Part shown: piece by piece, positions 21,514 through 28,518 of the stretch
How the letters are laid out: each line of letters opens with the position of its first letter
Numbering within the stretch: position 1 is the stretch's first letter
From: a virus
Direction: 5' to 3' (one strand)
DNA: 52,656 bases
Virus record (IMG/VR): IMGVR_UViG_3300049893_002244
Span: 1 to 52,656 of that record
Translations under genes and position numbers: made by a program
Notes under the pieces: generated by a model
The model's input: only the letters and a program-made list of their open reading frames with translations
The model's database searches: none
What the model was told of the DNA's origin: nothing

Positions 21514-21543
21514 CATTTATAAAAATCGGTTCATCTTCGTCGC
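21510..21543 (+). promoter_or_regulatory. early-type promoter for the 21544 gene
   Basis: TTGACA, TTTATAAAAA core, CATCTT box; 34 nt from first T to ATG. Confidence 0.75.
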
Positions 21544-21912
21544 ATGGAAACAACGCTTGACCAAAAGCTGATTCGTCTTGCTTTCGACCCCGGTGCCACC
21601 GAGGGTGAAGCCGTCAATGCCTTTCTCATGTATCGGAGAAAGTTTGGCAAGATGCCTTCGCTTACGGTGGAGGCTCCGAAACCATCCCGGTTTACCAGCA
21701 AATGGGAAATCACCGTTGGCGCAAAGAAGATGGATGGTCTGCTCTATATTCTTTCGCATTGGAGCAAAGAGGCGTTCTATGTCATCATCTACGAGGACAT
21801 GCGCAAGGGACTGTTCGACTCTTGGAAGATTCAACTCGCTGTGCGGTTTGACTCTCAGGATGAACTGGACAACTTCAATGGCTATTTCAAGAAAGCGTTC
21901 GACCTTCTTTAA
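21544..21912 (+). CDS. hypothetical protein with DUF2786-like N-terminus, 122 aa
   Basis: LIRLAFDPGATEGEAVNAFLMYRR resembles the short helix-GATEGEA-helix unit of DUF2786-type proteins. The rest is an alpha/beta segment ending in YFKKAFDLL. The resemblance is weak and function unknown. Confidence 0.65.
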   Translation: METTLDQKLIRLAFDPGATEGEAVNAFLMYRRKFGKMPSLTVEAPKPSRFTSKWEITVGAKKMDGLLYILSHWSKEAFYVIIYEDMRKGLFDSWKIQLAVRFDSQDELDNFNGYFKKAFDLL

Positions 21913-21914
21913 CC

Positions 21915-21948
21915 TTGACTTTTCATAAAACATCAACATATTACCACC
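21915..21948 (+). promoter_or_regulatory. early-type promoter for the 21949 gene
   Basis: TTGACT, CATAAAAC core, CAACAT box; 34 nt from first T to ATG. Confidence 0.7.
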
Positions 21949-22203
21949 ATGCTCAAAATTCTACCTGACGAAGTTCCCGAAATTACTCCCGATACCCGCA
22001 TCGAAAATGGCGACCCGACCTACGGTGCCACGGTTGGCAAGCTTGATGAGTTTGTCGGTAAGAACGTGTTTGTCACCCTCATCACTGGCGAATTTTTCGT
22101 GGGTCGCTGTGAGTCCGTCGTTCATGATGGACGAACGATGTTCACCGTCGGTCAGTGCCAACGGTTTCACCAAAGCTTTGTCGAATCGGTGCGCGAAACC
22201 TGA
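21949..22203 (+). CDS. hypothetical protein, 84 aa
   Basis: Beta-rich C-terminal two thirds (LDEFVGKNVFVTLITGEFFVGRCESVVH) looks like an Sm/SH3-type small barrel. Not assigned. Confidence 0.6.
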   Translation: MLKILPDEVPEITPDTRIENGDPTYGATVGKLDEFVGKNVFVTLITGEFFVGRCESVVHDGRTMFTVGQCQRFHQSFVESVRET

Positions 22204-22205
22204 GC

Positions 22206-22257
22206 TTGACTTTTTTATAACATATGGCAGTGTGAAGACCTCACACTGCCTTTTTTT
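22206..22257 (+). promoter_or_regulatory. early-type promoter followed by an attenuator for the 22258 gene
   Basis: TTGACT with TTTTTATAAC core. Instead of the usual CACTYT-N7-ATG the downstream part is a complete terminator ending at the ATG. Confidence 0.65.
22226..22257 (+). terminator. intrinsic terminator abutting the 22258 start codon
   Basis: Perfect 10-bp stem GGCAGTGTGA / TCACACTGCC, loop AGACC, then seven T directly joined to ATG. It may end the upstream operon or attenuate the downstream gene. Confidence 0.8.
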
Positions 22258-22500
22258 ATGACCAAAACAATCGAAAACTTTCAACACGGTTTCACCATCC
22301 TCGGAGTCATCGCGTTTGTGCTCATTCTGCTGGTGCTGGCGTTTCATACATTCAACATTTTGAAGAATGCCATCCGAGACACCCTCAAGTGGCCGTTCAA
22401 TTATAAACTTCCTCTCGTGTTCCTTGGGAACCTGTGGGACCAGTTCATCGCTGAGTGCCAAGGTCAGGAAGTCGTGATTAGTCCAGTCAAAAAGGATTGA
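22258..22500 (+). CDS. small membrane protein, 80 aa
   Basis: One hydrophobic helix (about 14-34), then a soluble tail with WPFNYKLPLVFLGNLWDQF. The ATG follows a terminator T-tract with no leader, so expression probably depends on escape from the terminator. Confidence 0.65.
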   Translation: MTKTIENFQHGFTILGVIAFVLILLVLAFHTFNILKNAIRDTLKWPFNYKLPLVFLGNLWDQFIAECQGQEVVISPVKKD

Positions 22501-22533
22501 CTTTCATAAAAAGTCGATTCTTAATATAACGAC
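22497..22533 (+). promoter_or_regulatory. early-type promoter for the 22534 gene
   Basis: TTGACT, CATAAAAA core; 37 nt from first T to ATG. Confidence 0.65.
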
Positions 22534-22725
22534 ATGAACCCTCACACTCTGGAATTCGCTCTCGGTCTTGGCGGCTCTCTGTTTGGAGCAATCGCATTTG
22601 CTGCGTATCTCATCGCTGACCGCAGTCGTGGCGAGCCGTCAATCTACAAGGCGCATATGGCGTGGGCCATCGGCCTTGGTCTCGCCTCGGTTGGCTGCTT
22701 CATCGGGCTTCATCTTCTTTCTTGA
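22534..22725 (+). CDS. small membrane protein, 63 aa
   Basis: Two hydrophobic helices (about 7-28 and 43-62) joined by RSRGEPSIYKAHM. Unknown role. Confidence 0.65.
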   Translation: MNPHTLEFALGLGGSLFGAIAFAAYLIADRSRGEPSIYKAHMAWAIGLGLASVGCFIGLHLLS

Positions 22726-22756
22726 CTTTTTATAATTAATCGTCACTCTCTTGTGT
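22723..22756 (+). promoter_or_regulatory. early-type promoter upstream of a tRNA-like leader
   Basis: TTGACT, TTTATAATT core, CACTCT box. No ATG follows at the usual place; transcription enters the element at 22757-22818 and then the gene at 22828. Confidence 0.65.
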
Positions 22757-22818
22757 AGGGTCGGGTGGCAAGGTGCCACTGGATGATAGCCCAAGAGTTC
22801 GATTCTCTCCTTCCCACC
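22757..22818 (+). other. tRNA-like element (degenerate tRNA or tRNA mimic)
   Basis: GGGTCGG at the 5' end, a 6-bp hairpin GTGGCA-AGG-TGCCAC in the D-arm place, a T-arm AGAG-TTCGATT-CTCT and a terminal ACCA give a tRNA silhouette of about 62 nt. The anticodon arm does not form and the acceptor has two mismatches. It lies between a promoter and the ATG at 22828, where other genes have no leader. Confidence 0.4.
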
Positions 22819-22827
22819 AATTTCAAA

Positions 22828-23082
22828 ATGAACACCATCCTCGCCACCACCGAAGTCGTAGTTTACACTCCGCTCGAAAACTTCTTCTACAACACCCGCG
22901 AAGGTCAGGTTTTTCTCGGTGGGCTGTCGATGATTCTTCTCGCGGTGCTCGTCGGCTTCGTCGTTTGGGCGATGGTCGAGAGCAAGCTTCAATACAAGCG
23001 CAACGGCCACACGATTGCCACGGTCATTGGTGTTGCCGCTGGTCTGCTCGCTGGCTACGGCGTCTTCAGCTACATTTTCTAA
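22828..23082 (+). CDS. small membrane protein, 84 aa
   Basis: Two transmembrane helices (about 30-50 and 61-82), with a Lys/Arg-containing cytoplasmic loop (ESKLQYKRNG). Preceded by the tRNA-like element; 6 nt before the next membrane protein. Confidence 0.65.
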   Translation: MNTILATTEVVVYTPLENFFYNTREGQVFLGGLSMILLAVLVGFVVWAMVESKLQYKRNGHTIATVIGVAAGLLAGYGVFSYIF

Positions 23083-23088
23083 ACCAAC

Positions 23089-23352
23089 ATGAACGAATAT
23101 CTCCTGTTCTTCTCCCTGTTCTTCCCGCGCATTTCTCTCTTTGTCGCGTGGCTTTCTGGTGCCATTCCTCCGAACGGCGTGCCCTTCTGGTTCGAGTTCT
23201 TCCTCACCCTGTTCGTTCCGCGTGCGCTGATTATCTTCTACATCGGCACCACGCTCGGCTGGAACAGCGGTTGGTTGGTCGCACATGTCATCGCGTGGCT
23301 CCTCGCCATGCTGTTCGGTGGAAGTTCTGCCTCGAAGAGCAAAAAGAGTTGA
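23089..23352 (+). CDS. small membrane protein, 87 aa
   Basis: Strongly hydrophobic with about three helices and a Ser/Lys-rich tail (SASKSKKS). Probably made together with the preceding membrane protein. Confidence 0.65.
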   Translation: MNEYLLFFSLFFPRISLFVAWLSGAIPPNGVPFWFEFFLTLFVPRALIIFYIGTTLGWNSGWLVAHVIAWLLAMLFGGSSASKSKKS

Positions 23353-23383
23353 CATTTATAAAAAAGCAGTCACTCTCCTAGCT
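23349..23383 (+). promoter_or_regulatory. early-type promoter for the 23384 gene
   Basis: TTGACA, TTTATAAAAA core, CACTCT box; 35 nt from first T to ATG. Confidence 0.75.
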
Positions 23384-23824
23384 ATGAACTACAGCTACAA
23401 GTTTGACCCCAAGAAGCTCGCGAAGGAGACGGCCAACATCCCCGCCGCTGGTTTCTTCACCTCGTGGAATCGCGTCGTGCGTCTGCTGGCCGAACGCCAT
23501 TTCAACATTTGGGAGGCCGAAGCTCTCATCAAGTCCAACGTGCTGAAGCTCGCTGTCAAGGGCGTTTCGGCTACCAAGGTGGCCACTTCCGGCACCCTCG
23601 CCAGCTACTTCGACAATCACGGCATCGCTCCGGGCAGTAAGTTCGTGAACGACCTCGTGATGAAGACTTTCGCCAAGGAATATGACCTCGAACTCAACGA
23701 GAAGGGTCAGCCCTGCCGTCGAGGCACGATGCCGGGCAACTATCACCCGAATCGCACCATCCTCGTTCCCCTCGGCACGCCTGCTTGCTGCGACCCGACC
23801 AGCGAAACTTACTGGTCGATGTAA
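23384..23824 (+). CDS. hypothetical protein, 146 aa
   Basis: Helical protein; NVLKLAVKGVSATKVATSGTLASYFDNHGI may be a small DNA-binding helical unit, and the C-terminus has CCDPTSETYW. No family assigned. The start at 23384 is set by the promoter. Confidence 0.65.
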   Translation: MNYSYKFDPKKLAKETANIPAAGFFTSWNRVVRLLAERHFNIWEAEALIKSNVLKLAVKGVSATKVATSGTLASYFDNHGIAPGSKFVNDLVMKTFAKEYDLELNEKGQPCRRGTMPGNYHPNRTILVPLGTPACCDPTSETYWSM

Positions 23825-23861
23825 TTTCAACCACCCAAACACATGGACGACAACTAGAGGC

Positions 23862-23895
23862 TTGACTTTTATAAAAATTCCATCATCGTGATGGC
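23862..23895 (+). promoter_or_regulatory. early-type promoter with small palindrome for the 23896 operon
   Basis: TTGACT, TTATAAAAA core; 34 nt from first T to ATG. CCATCA-TCG-TGATGG overlaps the -10 to +1 region and could be an operator. Confidence 0.7.
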
Positions 23896-24246
23896 ATGAA
23901 ACTCATCAAGACATCCCATTCGTCCAGCGGCGAGTATTACGAGAACGGTCACATGTATCCGGCCTCGATGGGCAGCGTGAGCATGGAAGTCGCTCCCGAG
24001 AACCACAACGCCGCTATCTACTGGAAGCACTACTACGCCAACCTCGGCAACATGAAGGAGCAGATTTCTCGCGAAGAGTATCTCAGCCTTCTCGGCAAGA
24101 TTCTCGCTTCCCACGGCACGAACCATCCCACTTACGGTTGCAAGATGAGCGTCTGGATGAACGTGGAGCAGTGTGAGGGCTCTGGTTATGACTGGACCGG
24201 TCGCAACGCCATGCCCATCAATTTCGGTCTTGGTCGTCGTGGATAA
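23896..24246 (+). CDS. hypothetical protein, 116 aa
   Basis: Soluble, rich in His, Tyr and Met (MKLIKTSHSSSGEYYENGHM…). No recognised motif. First of three overlapping genes. Confidence 0.65.
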   Translation: MKLIKTSHSSSGEYYENGHMYPASMGSVSMEVAPENHNAAIYWKHYYANLGNMKEQISREEYLSLLGKILASHGTNHPTYGCKMSVWMNVEQCEGSGYDWTGRNAMPINFGLGRRG

Positions 24247-24409
24247 CATCAAGGACATGACCGACGAGGAACTGCGGTCGCATATCCTCACCTGCGATTA
24301 CAAGGGCAAGAGCTTCAAGGCTCTTGTCCTGCAAGAAATCATCAACCGCGAAGTAACGGAAGCATATCTCACCGGACAATACGATGCCAAAAACGAACAT
24401 CACCCCTGA
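24239..24409 (+). CDS. hypothetical protein, 56 aa
   Basis: Acidic helical protein. A GTG at 24239 overlaps the upstream stop; an ATG at 24257 (MTDEEL) is an equally possible start giving 50 residues. Its 3' end overlaps the next gene by 26 nt. Confidence 0.55.
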   Translation: MDNIKDMTDEELRSHILTCDYKGKSFKALVLQEIINREVTEAYLTGQYDAKNEHHP

Positions 24410-24671
24410 AATCGGCAAGATTTATCTTGGTCGGCGCTACCACAACAGCAAGCGCATTGTGTGGGAACCGTTTCGCGTGGAATCAGAAAACATCAGCACC
24501 GTGGCCTTCTATCGCTATCGTGGCACGTGGTTGCTGGACAATTCACCGGGTTCTGCTGGCAGTTTCAAGGATTATGACCCGAAGTGGACCGCTCGCAAGG
24601 TCTGTGACCTTGAGCGTGAGGTGAAAATGCTTCAGGACCAAATCAATCAATTGAAGAGCATACAGGCTTGA
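24384..24671 (+). CDS. hypothetical protein, 95 aa
   Basis: Beta-rich N-terminal part (IGKIYLGRRYHNSKRIVWEPFRV) and a C-terminal leucine-zipper-like helix (VCDLEREVKMLQDQINQLKSIQ) that suggests dimerisation. Confidence 0.65.
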   Translation: MPKTNITPEIGKIYLGRRYHNSKRIVWEPFRVESENISTVAFYRYRGTWLLDNSPGSAGSFKDYDPKWTARKVCDLEREVKMLQDQINQLKSIQA

Positions 24672-24702
24672 CTTTCATAAAAAGCCTGCCACTTTAATTG
24701 AC
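24668..24702 (+). promoter_or_regulatory. early-type promoter for the 24703 operon
   Basis: TTGACT, CATAAAAA core, CACTTT box; 35 nt from first T to ATG. Confidence 0.75.
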
Positions 24703-24912
24703 ATGAAGATTTACATTGTCAGTGAAAGCAATCTCGACTGTGAGGGCCGCTCTTATTTGCCGCCGACGCACAAATATTTCCTCAAGCGGGAGAAGGCAAT
24801 TGACTTCATCAACCGCAAGCTCAAGACGTGCGAGGATGCCAAGAAGGTTGAAAGCACTCGCTGGACTCATTACTGGGGGGAATACAGGCTGCGCGTCGTA
24901 AACGCAACGTAA
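24703..24912 (+). CDS. hypothetical protein, 69 aa
   Basis: Short alpha/beta protein beginning MKIYIVSESNLDCEGRS; unrecognised. Confidence 0.65.
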   Translation: MKIYIVSESNLDCEGRSYLPPTHKYFLKREKAIDFINRKLKTCEDAKKVESTRWTHYWGEYRLRVVNAT

Positions 24913-24943
24913 CCTTCTCAAAAACATCAACCTCTCAACTCAT

Positions 24944-25165
24944 ATGACTGAATATCTTTCCGTTGGCTGCTGGGTGCTGTATATCATCTGGTTCATCGTC
25001 TGGATGGTGCTGACGCCGCCCGCCAATACTTGGAGCGTTGGTCAGTGGGTTTTCGTCACTCTGATGGCCGGGCCGGTTGCATGGGCCATCGCTGTAGTGT
25101 GCGGCCTGTTTGCTGGCGTGGCGTGGCTTTGGAATTTTCTTGGTCGCTGGGGTAAACCCAACTGA
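24944..25165 (+). CDS. small membrane protein, 73 aa (paralogue A)
   Basis: Two transmembrane helices around WFIVWMVLTPPANTWSVGQWVF. The pattern W-F-x3-M-x2-T-P-P-x3-W-x3-Q...G-P-V-x-W is shared with the gene at 25906, so the pair arose by duplication. Follows the 24703 gene by 31 nt without a separate early promoter. Confidence 0.65.
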   Translation: MTEYLSVGCWVLYIIWFIVWMVLTPPANTWSVGQWVFVTLMAGPVAWAIAVVCGLFAGVAWLWNFLGRWGKPN

Positions 25166-25171
25166 ACTGAC

Positions 25172-25206
25172 TTGACTTTTATAAAAACTCTGTCACTTTA
25201 ATTGAC
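25172..25206 (+). promoter_or_regulatory. early-type promoter for the 25207 operon
   Basis: TTGACT, TTATAAAAA core, CACTTT box; 35 nt from first T to ATG. Confidence 0.75.
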
Positions 25207-25422
25207 ATGAAGAAAAAGGTCAACCACAAGAACTGGACCACGTTCGGCGTGGTCAAGGTTTCCGAAGGCGGCATGGGCGTGAGCCACGCCAAGTTTCTGC
25301 TCCACGAGGCTGGCATTCCCACTCGTCCGGGCTATTCCCCGTTTGTCGGTGAATCCGGCATCATGGTTCCCGACACGAAGAAAATCGTTCGCAAAACCGA
25401 GCGCATCCTCTACCGGTCATGA
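25207..25422 (+). CDS. hypothetical basic protein, 71 aa
   Basis: Basic small protein, ending with an ATGA overlap to the phosphoribosyltransferase gene. Unrecognised. Confidence 0.65.
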   Translation: MKKKVNHKNWTTFGVVKVSEGGMGVSHAKFLLHEAGIPTRPGYSPFVGESGIMVPDTKKIVRKTERILYRS

Positions 25423-25874
25423 ACTACCCCAAAGTGGTTTTTCCCGAGTGCGCTTCGCACTTGAGCAAGGCGTTTGGCAACCGTGAAGCACATCAGGCAT
25501 ATGCCGCCGAGCAGTTGAAGACGGTTGACTTTGACACCATCGTTGTCACAGGCATCAGCGGCATGGTGTTCGGCAGCGTGCTTTCTTTTCTCATGAAGAA
25601 GCATCTGGTGGTCGTGCGCAAGGGTGGCGACCGCTGTCATTCTTTCCGCAAGGTGGAAACCTCGTTTGTTGAACGCGATGGTCATCTGAGCAAGGTTTCG
25701 TTCCGCTGGGTCTTTCTCGATGACCTTGTGGACAGCGGCAAGACTTTCAAGCGTGTTCGCAGGAAGGTCAAGGAAATGCTTCCCGGTGGTGTGTATGTTG
25801 GACGGTATATGTTTGACACTCACAACTTTGTGTCGGTGAAGGAAGACGGTCGATTTGCCAAGCTTGGTGCTTGA
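25419..25874 (+). CDS. phosphoribosyltransferase-fold protein, 151 aa
   Basis: WVFLDDLVDSGKTF (97-110) is the PRPP-binding loop of type I phosphoribosyltransferases (two acidic residues, then S/T-G-K-T). Upstream, IVVTGISGMVFGSVLSFLM corresponds to the strand-loop that binds pyrophosphate, and VVVRKGGDRCHS to the central part. The family transfers ribose-5-phosphate to bases in purine/pyrimidine salvage; substrate not deducible. Starts in an ATGA overlap. Confidence 0.8.
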   Translation: MNYPKVVFPECASHLSKAFGNREAHQAYAAEQLKTVDFDTIVVTGISGMVFGSVLSFLMKKHLVVVRKGGDRCHSFRKVETSFVERDGHLSKVSFRWVFLDDLVDSGKTFKRVRRKVKEMLPGGVYVGRYMFDTHNFVSVKEDGRFAKLGA

Positions 25875-25905
25875 CTTCAATAAAATCTCAATCACTTTAA
25901 TTCCC
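25871..25905 (+). promoter_or_regulatory. early-type promoter for the 25906 gene
   Basis: TTGACT, CAATAAAAT core, CACTTT box; 35 nt from first T to ATG. Confidence 0.75.
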
Positions 25906-26130
25906 ATGCACGACATACTCACTTCACCCGGCTTCTGGTTTTACAGCGTCATTTGGTTCGCTCTCGTCATGATGTTCACCCCACCTTTCGAGGACTGGAA
26001 CTGGAAGCAAGGCATATTCGCTGGTGTGATTTCTGGCCCGGTTGGATGGGTGCTCGGTAGCATCGTCACAATCCTCTTTGGCATCGCAACTCTTTGGGAT
26101 TTGCTCAAAGACAAACCGAAGAAGTCTTGA
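25906..26130 (+). CDS. small membrane protein, 74 aa (paralogue B)
   Basis: Two transmembrane helices with VIWFALVMMFTPPFEDWNWKQ and SGPVGWVLGSIV, matching the gene at 24944 position for position. Ends in a basic tail KDKPKKS. Confidence 0.65.
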   Translation: MHDILTSPGFWFYSVIWFALVMMFTPPFEDWNWKQGIFAGVISGPVGWVLGSIVTILFGIATLWDLLKDKPKKS

Positions 26131-26160
26131 CATTTATAAAATAGAAGTCACTCTAGCGCC
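26127..26160 (+). promoter_or_regulatory. early-type promoter for the 26161 gene
   Basis: TTGACA, TTTATAAAAT core, CACTCT box; 34 nt from first T to ATG. Confidence 0.75.
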
Positions 26161-26655
26161 ATGTCCTTCACTGTTTCTCTGAAGCCTTACTGCCCGAGAA
26201 TCACTCGGAGCAAAATCGCCAAGCTTTCCCACGAACTGCGCGCCGCAATGAATCGTGTGAAATACACGGACAAGACCACGTGGCGTGACGTTGTCAGGAA
26301 GCTCGACCCCTGTTGGAAGTTTGAAATCGTGCGAGCCGCTGGTCTCAGTGGTCACATCGCCATCAGCAAGACTCATGGTATTGTGGTCAAGTGTCCCTAC
26401 AACGCGGACATTGATGCCACGCCCGACCATGCGATTTTCACACGGACTATTCCCCTGAAGCGGCAGAGCTACGCCGACGACAACGAGTATATTTTCATCC
26501 AGCCTCTCGCGGACGTTACCGCCAATGCTCGTAGTCGCGCCTGTGAACTGATTCAGGAAGCGGTCGAGAGCGGTGAAATTGAAAACGCCGCCGATGATGA
26601 CCATGACGGCAACGTGGCAATTTTCTACGGTAAGGCGGTTGCCATCGACTGGTAA
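26161..26655 (+). CDS. minimal protein-kinase-like protein, 164 aa
   Basis: GIVVKCP (73-79), YIFIQPLAD (110-118), DDDHDGN (145-151) and AIDW (161-164) parallel the N-lobe lysine strand, hinge, catalytic loop and Mg-binding Asp of kinases, and the protein ends at that Asp-Trp exactly as the one at 18067 does. It has about 35 extra residues at the N-terminus. The catalytic loop has D-x-H with an extra Asp before Gly-Asn. Activity is unproven. Confidence 0.55.
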   Translation: MSFTVSLKPYCPRITRSKIAKLSHELRAAMNRVKYTDKTTWRDVVRKLDPCWKFEIVRAAGLSGHIAISKTHGIVVKCPYNADIDATPDHAIFTRTIPLKRQSYADDNEYIFIQPLADVTANARSRACELIQEAVESGEIENAADDDHDGNVAIFYGKAVAIDW

Positions 26656-26658
26656 GGC

Positions 26659-26693
26659 TTGACTTTTATAAATAAGTCGTCACTCTCATCACC
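26659..26693 (+). promoter_or_regulatory. early-type promoter for the 26694 gene
   Basis: TTGACT, TTATAAAT core, CACTCT box; 35 nt from first T to ATG. Confidence 0.75.
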
Positions 26694-27014
26694 ATGACCG
26701 ACCCACTTCGCTATCTCATCTCGGAAGGTTTCATCGCGCTGTTCTACTATCCAAACCTTGACCAGTTTGGAAAGTTCTCGGGCAGGTTGCGCACCACCGA
26801 GAACGTGAGAAACTCTGTCAGCATCCTCACGCTCAACGGCAAAAAGTGTATGCGCGTTGGTTTGATGGTCTATCCCATCGACGCCGATTTCTGGCTCGAA
26901 TATGGCGTGCGCTGCACCGATGCGGACGATGCTCTCGCCAAGTCGGAAGCGTGGGCGAAGGAAACGAACGAGCTTTACGAGATTTTCTCGAAGCAGCAGG
27001 AGACTGCATCGTAA
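26694..27014 (+). CDS. hypothetical protein, 106 aa
   Basis: Alpha/beta protein with an acidic C-terminal helix; no motif recognised. Confidence 0.65.
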   Translation: MTDPLRYLISEGFIALFYYPNLDQFGKFSGRLRTTENVRNSVSILTLNGKKCMRVGLMVYPIDADFWLEYGVRCTDADDALAKSEAWAKETNELYEIFSKQQETAS

Positions 27015-27028
27015 ATTTCACGTTCCGC

Positions 27029-27063
27029 TTGACATTTCAAAAAAACTCCAACACTCTATCACC
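27029..27063 (+). promoter_or_regulatory. early-type promoter for the 27064 operon
   Basis: TTGACA, TTTCAAAAAA core, CACTCT box; 35 nt from first T to ATG. Confidence 0.7.
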
Positions 27064-27459
27064 ATGAGCAAACAAAGCATCGAAGACATTCTGGCCGACT
27101 ACCAGCGCAACAAGAACAAAGAGAGCAATCTAGCCAAGCTGATTATCTCGCTTTTCGCAGTGCTGCTCACGATTCCGTCGTCTCTCCTGCGCGGCTGGGT
27201 CATCAATCTCTACTGGGGTTGGTTCATCACGTTGATTTTCAACGTGCCTGCGCCGGGCACGCTGCTCTGCACCGCGCTCTACTTCATGTGGAATCTGCCC
27301 AAGGGCGTTTACTACAAGAACGTCGAGGAACTGGAAGAAGCCTCAAATGCCGATGCGGGCGATACCTTCAAGGTGTCCGTGTCGAATGTGGTTCTCAGTG
27401 TGTTGTATTCTCTCTCCGCTGGCTTCTTCGGCTGGATTCTGCATCTGCTCACTTCCTGA
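27064..27459 (+). CDS. membrane protein with three or four helices, 131 aa
   Basis: Hydrophilic N-terminus (1-22), then hydrophobic segments at about 23-45, 50-66, 68-82 and 108-128, with a charged loop between. Start set by the promoter. Unknown role in the host envelope. Confidence 0.65.
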   Translation: MSKQSIEDILADYQRNKNKESNLAKLIISLFAVLLTIPSSLLRGWVINLYWGWFITLIFNVPAPGTLLCTALYFMWNLPKGVYYKNVEELEEASNADAGDTFKVSVSNVVLSVLYSLSAGFFGWILHLLTS

Positions 27460-27463
27460 AAAC

Positions 27464-27640
27464 ATGAACGACTACCACTACTTTCAGCAGCTCGTCTCGT
27501 ATTACAACATCGCTGATGCCATCAACATCATGTTGAACAAACATCCCGAAGCCGAGGTTTTTTCCGTCATCGGTTCATCCAACAACAACGGTGGTCAGGG
27601 CGATGCCATCATCCTCTATCGCAAGCCCATCACTCGGTAA
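27464..27640 (+). CDS. hypothetical protein, 58 aa
   Basis: Soluble, Tyr/Asn-rich (MNDYHYFQQLVSYYNIADAI…). Starts 4 nt after the membrane protein's stop. Confidence 0.6.
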   Translation: MNDYHYFQQLVSYYNIADAINIMLNKHPEAEVFSVIGSSNNNGGQGDAIILYRKPITR

Positions 27641-27646
27641 TTTACC

Positions 27647-27820
27647 ATGAGAGCCAGTCTGTGGTGGGCGGTGGTTCTTCCAAACACCGGCGTTGTTGGT
27701 CAACTTTACGTTACGAAGGGAGCCGCCGACATGAGTTGGGGAAACGTTGATGGTGCAAAGTTCATTCAAGTCAAACTCGTTCCCGTCAAGACCAAGAAGA
27801 AAACCAATCGAAAGTCTTGA
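27647..27820 (+). CDS. hypothetical protein, 57 aa
   Basis: A 57-codon frame (MRASLWWAVVLPNTGVVGQL… NRKS) with a basic tail, 6 nt after the previous gene and ending in the next promoter. Operon position supports it. Confidence 0.55.
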   Translation: MRASLWWAVVLPNTGVVGQLYVTKGAADMSWGNVDGAKFIQVKLVPVKTKKKTNRKS

Positions 27821-27851
27821 CATTTATAAAAAAACTGTCACTTTGATACCC
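27817..27851 (+). promoter_or_regulatory. early-type promoter for the 27852 gene
   Basis: TTGACA, TTTATAAAAA core, CACTTT box; 35 nt from first T to ATG. Confidence 0.75.
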
Positions 27852-28187
27852 ATGAAAACTTCTGTTGTCATCGATTCGTGTGTCATGGCCGGTCTGAACG
27901 AGATGGACAAGCGTTTCCTCCGCGATTATCAGGAGCTTCGCTGCAACGACATTAGCGCCAATGGCTGTCACCTTACGGTGTATCGCCAATATCATGTTTG
28001 GGATGATGACGCTGGTGATTTCTATCCCGACAACGACGGTTATTATCTCAGCGAAGACACCATTCGTTGCTTCAACAAGAAAGTGACGCCCAAGGAGTTT
28101 TGCGACGACCTCAATCGTCAGATGAACGATTTCTTCGACCGCAATGGCATCGAGGGCGACACCTTCCTCCTTTACGTTTCGTGGTAA
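27852..28187 (+). CDS. hypothetical acidic protein, 111 aa
   Basis: Acidic (many Asp, DDDAGDFYPDNDGYY). No recognised motif; the Asp-rich loop might bind a metal ion. Confidence 0.65.
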   Translation: MKTSVVIDSCVMAGLNEMDKRFLRDYQELRCNDISANGCHLTVYRQYHVWDDDAGDFYPDNDGYYLSEDTIRCFNKKVTPKEFCDDLNRQMNDFFDRNGIEGDTFLLYVSW

Positions 28188-28195
28188 CGAAGGGC

Positions 28196-28230
28196 TTGAC
28201 ATTTATAAAAATGTCTGCACACTGGGGACC
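28196..28230 (+). promoter_or_regulatory. early-type promoter for the 28231 operon
   Basis: TTGACA, TTTATAAAAA core, CACACT box; 35 nt from first T to ATG. Confidence 0.75.
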
Positions 28231-28515
28231 ATGAAGAACAACATTCGCCTTCACTTCGGTCAAGCCATCGCAGTTGAGCCCAAGGCGGTGGGCAAGCCGG
28301 TGGACAGCGGCAATGGCTATTACAGCTACAGCTACTATCTCCTGCCCTACACTGGCACGCTGACCACCGAGGCTGGCGCTGCGGTTCGCCGCCATCTTCA
28401 CAACAAGCACTATCACTATCCGTTCACCAGTCTGAACTGTGTGGAGGTGTTCGGCAGTCAGAACGAAAACAACGGTCTGTTGCTCGTCAGCACGACCTAT
28501 CACCACGGAGACTGA
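28231..28515 (+). CDS. hypothetical protein, 94 aa
   Basis: Beta-rich with many Tyr and His; no family recognised. 3 nt before a membrane protein gene. Confidence 0.65.
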   Translation: MKNNIRLHFGQAIAVEPKAVGKPVDSGNGYYSYSYYLLPYTGTLTTEAGAAVRRHLHNKHYHYPFTSLNCVEVFGSQNENNGLLLVSTTYHHGD

Positions 28516-28518
28516 GCC

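Noticed and set aside
22757-22818. A functional tRNA at 22757
   Set aside because: No anticodon arm can be drawn and the acceptor stem has two mismatches, so it is listed only as tRNA-like.
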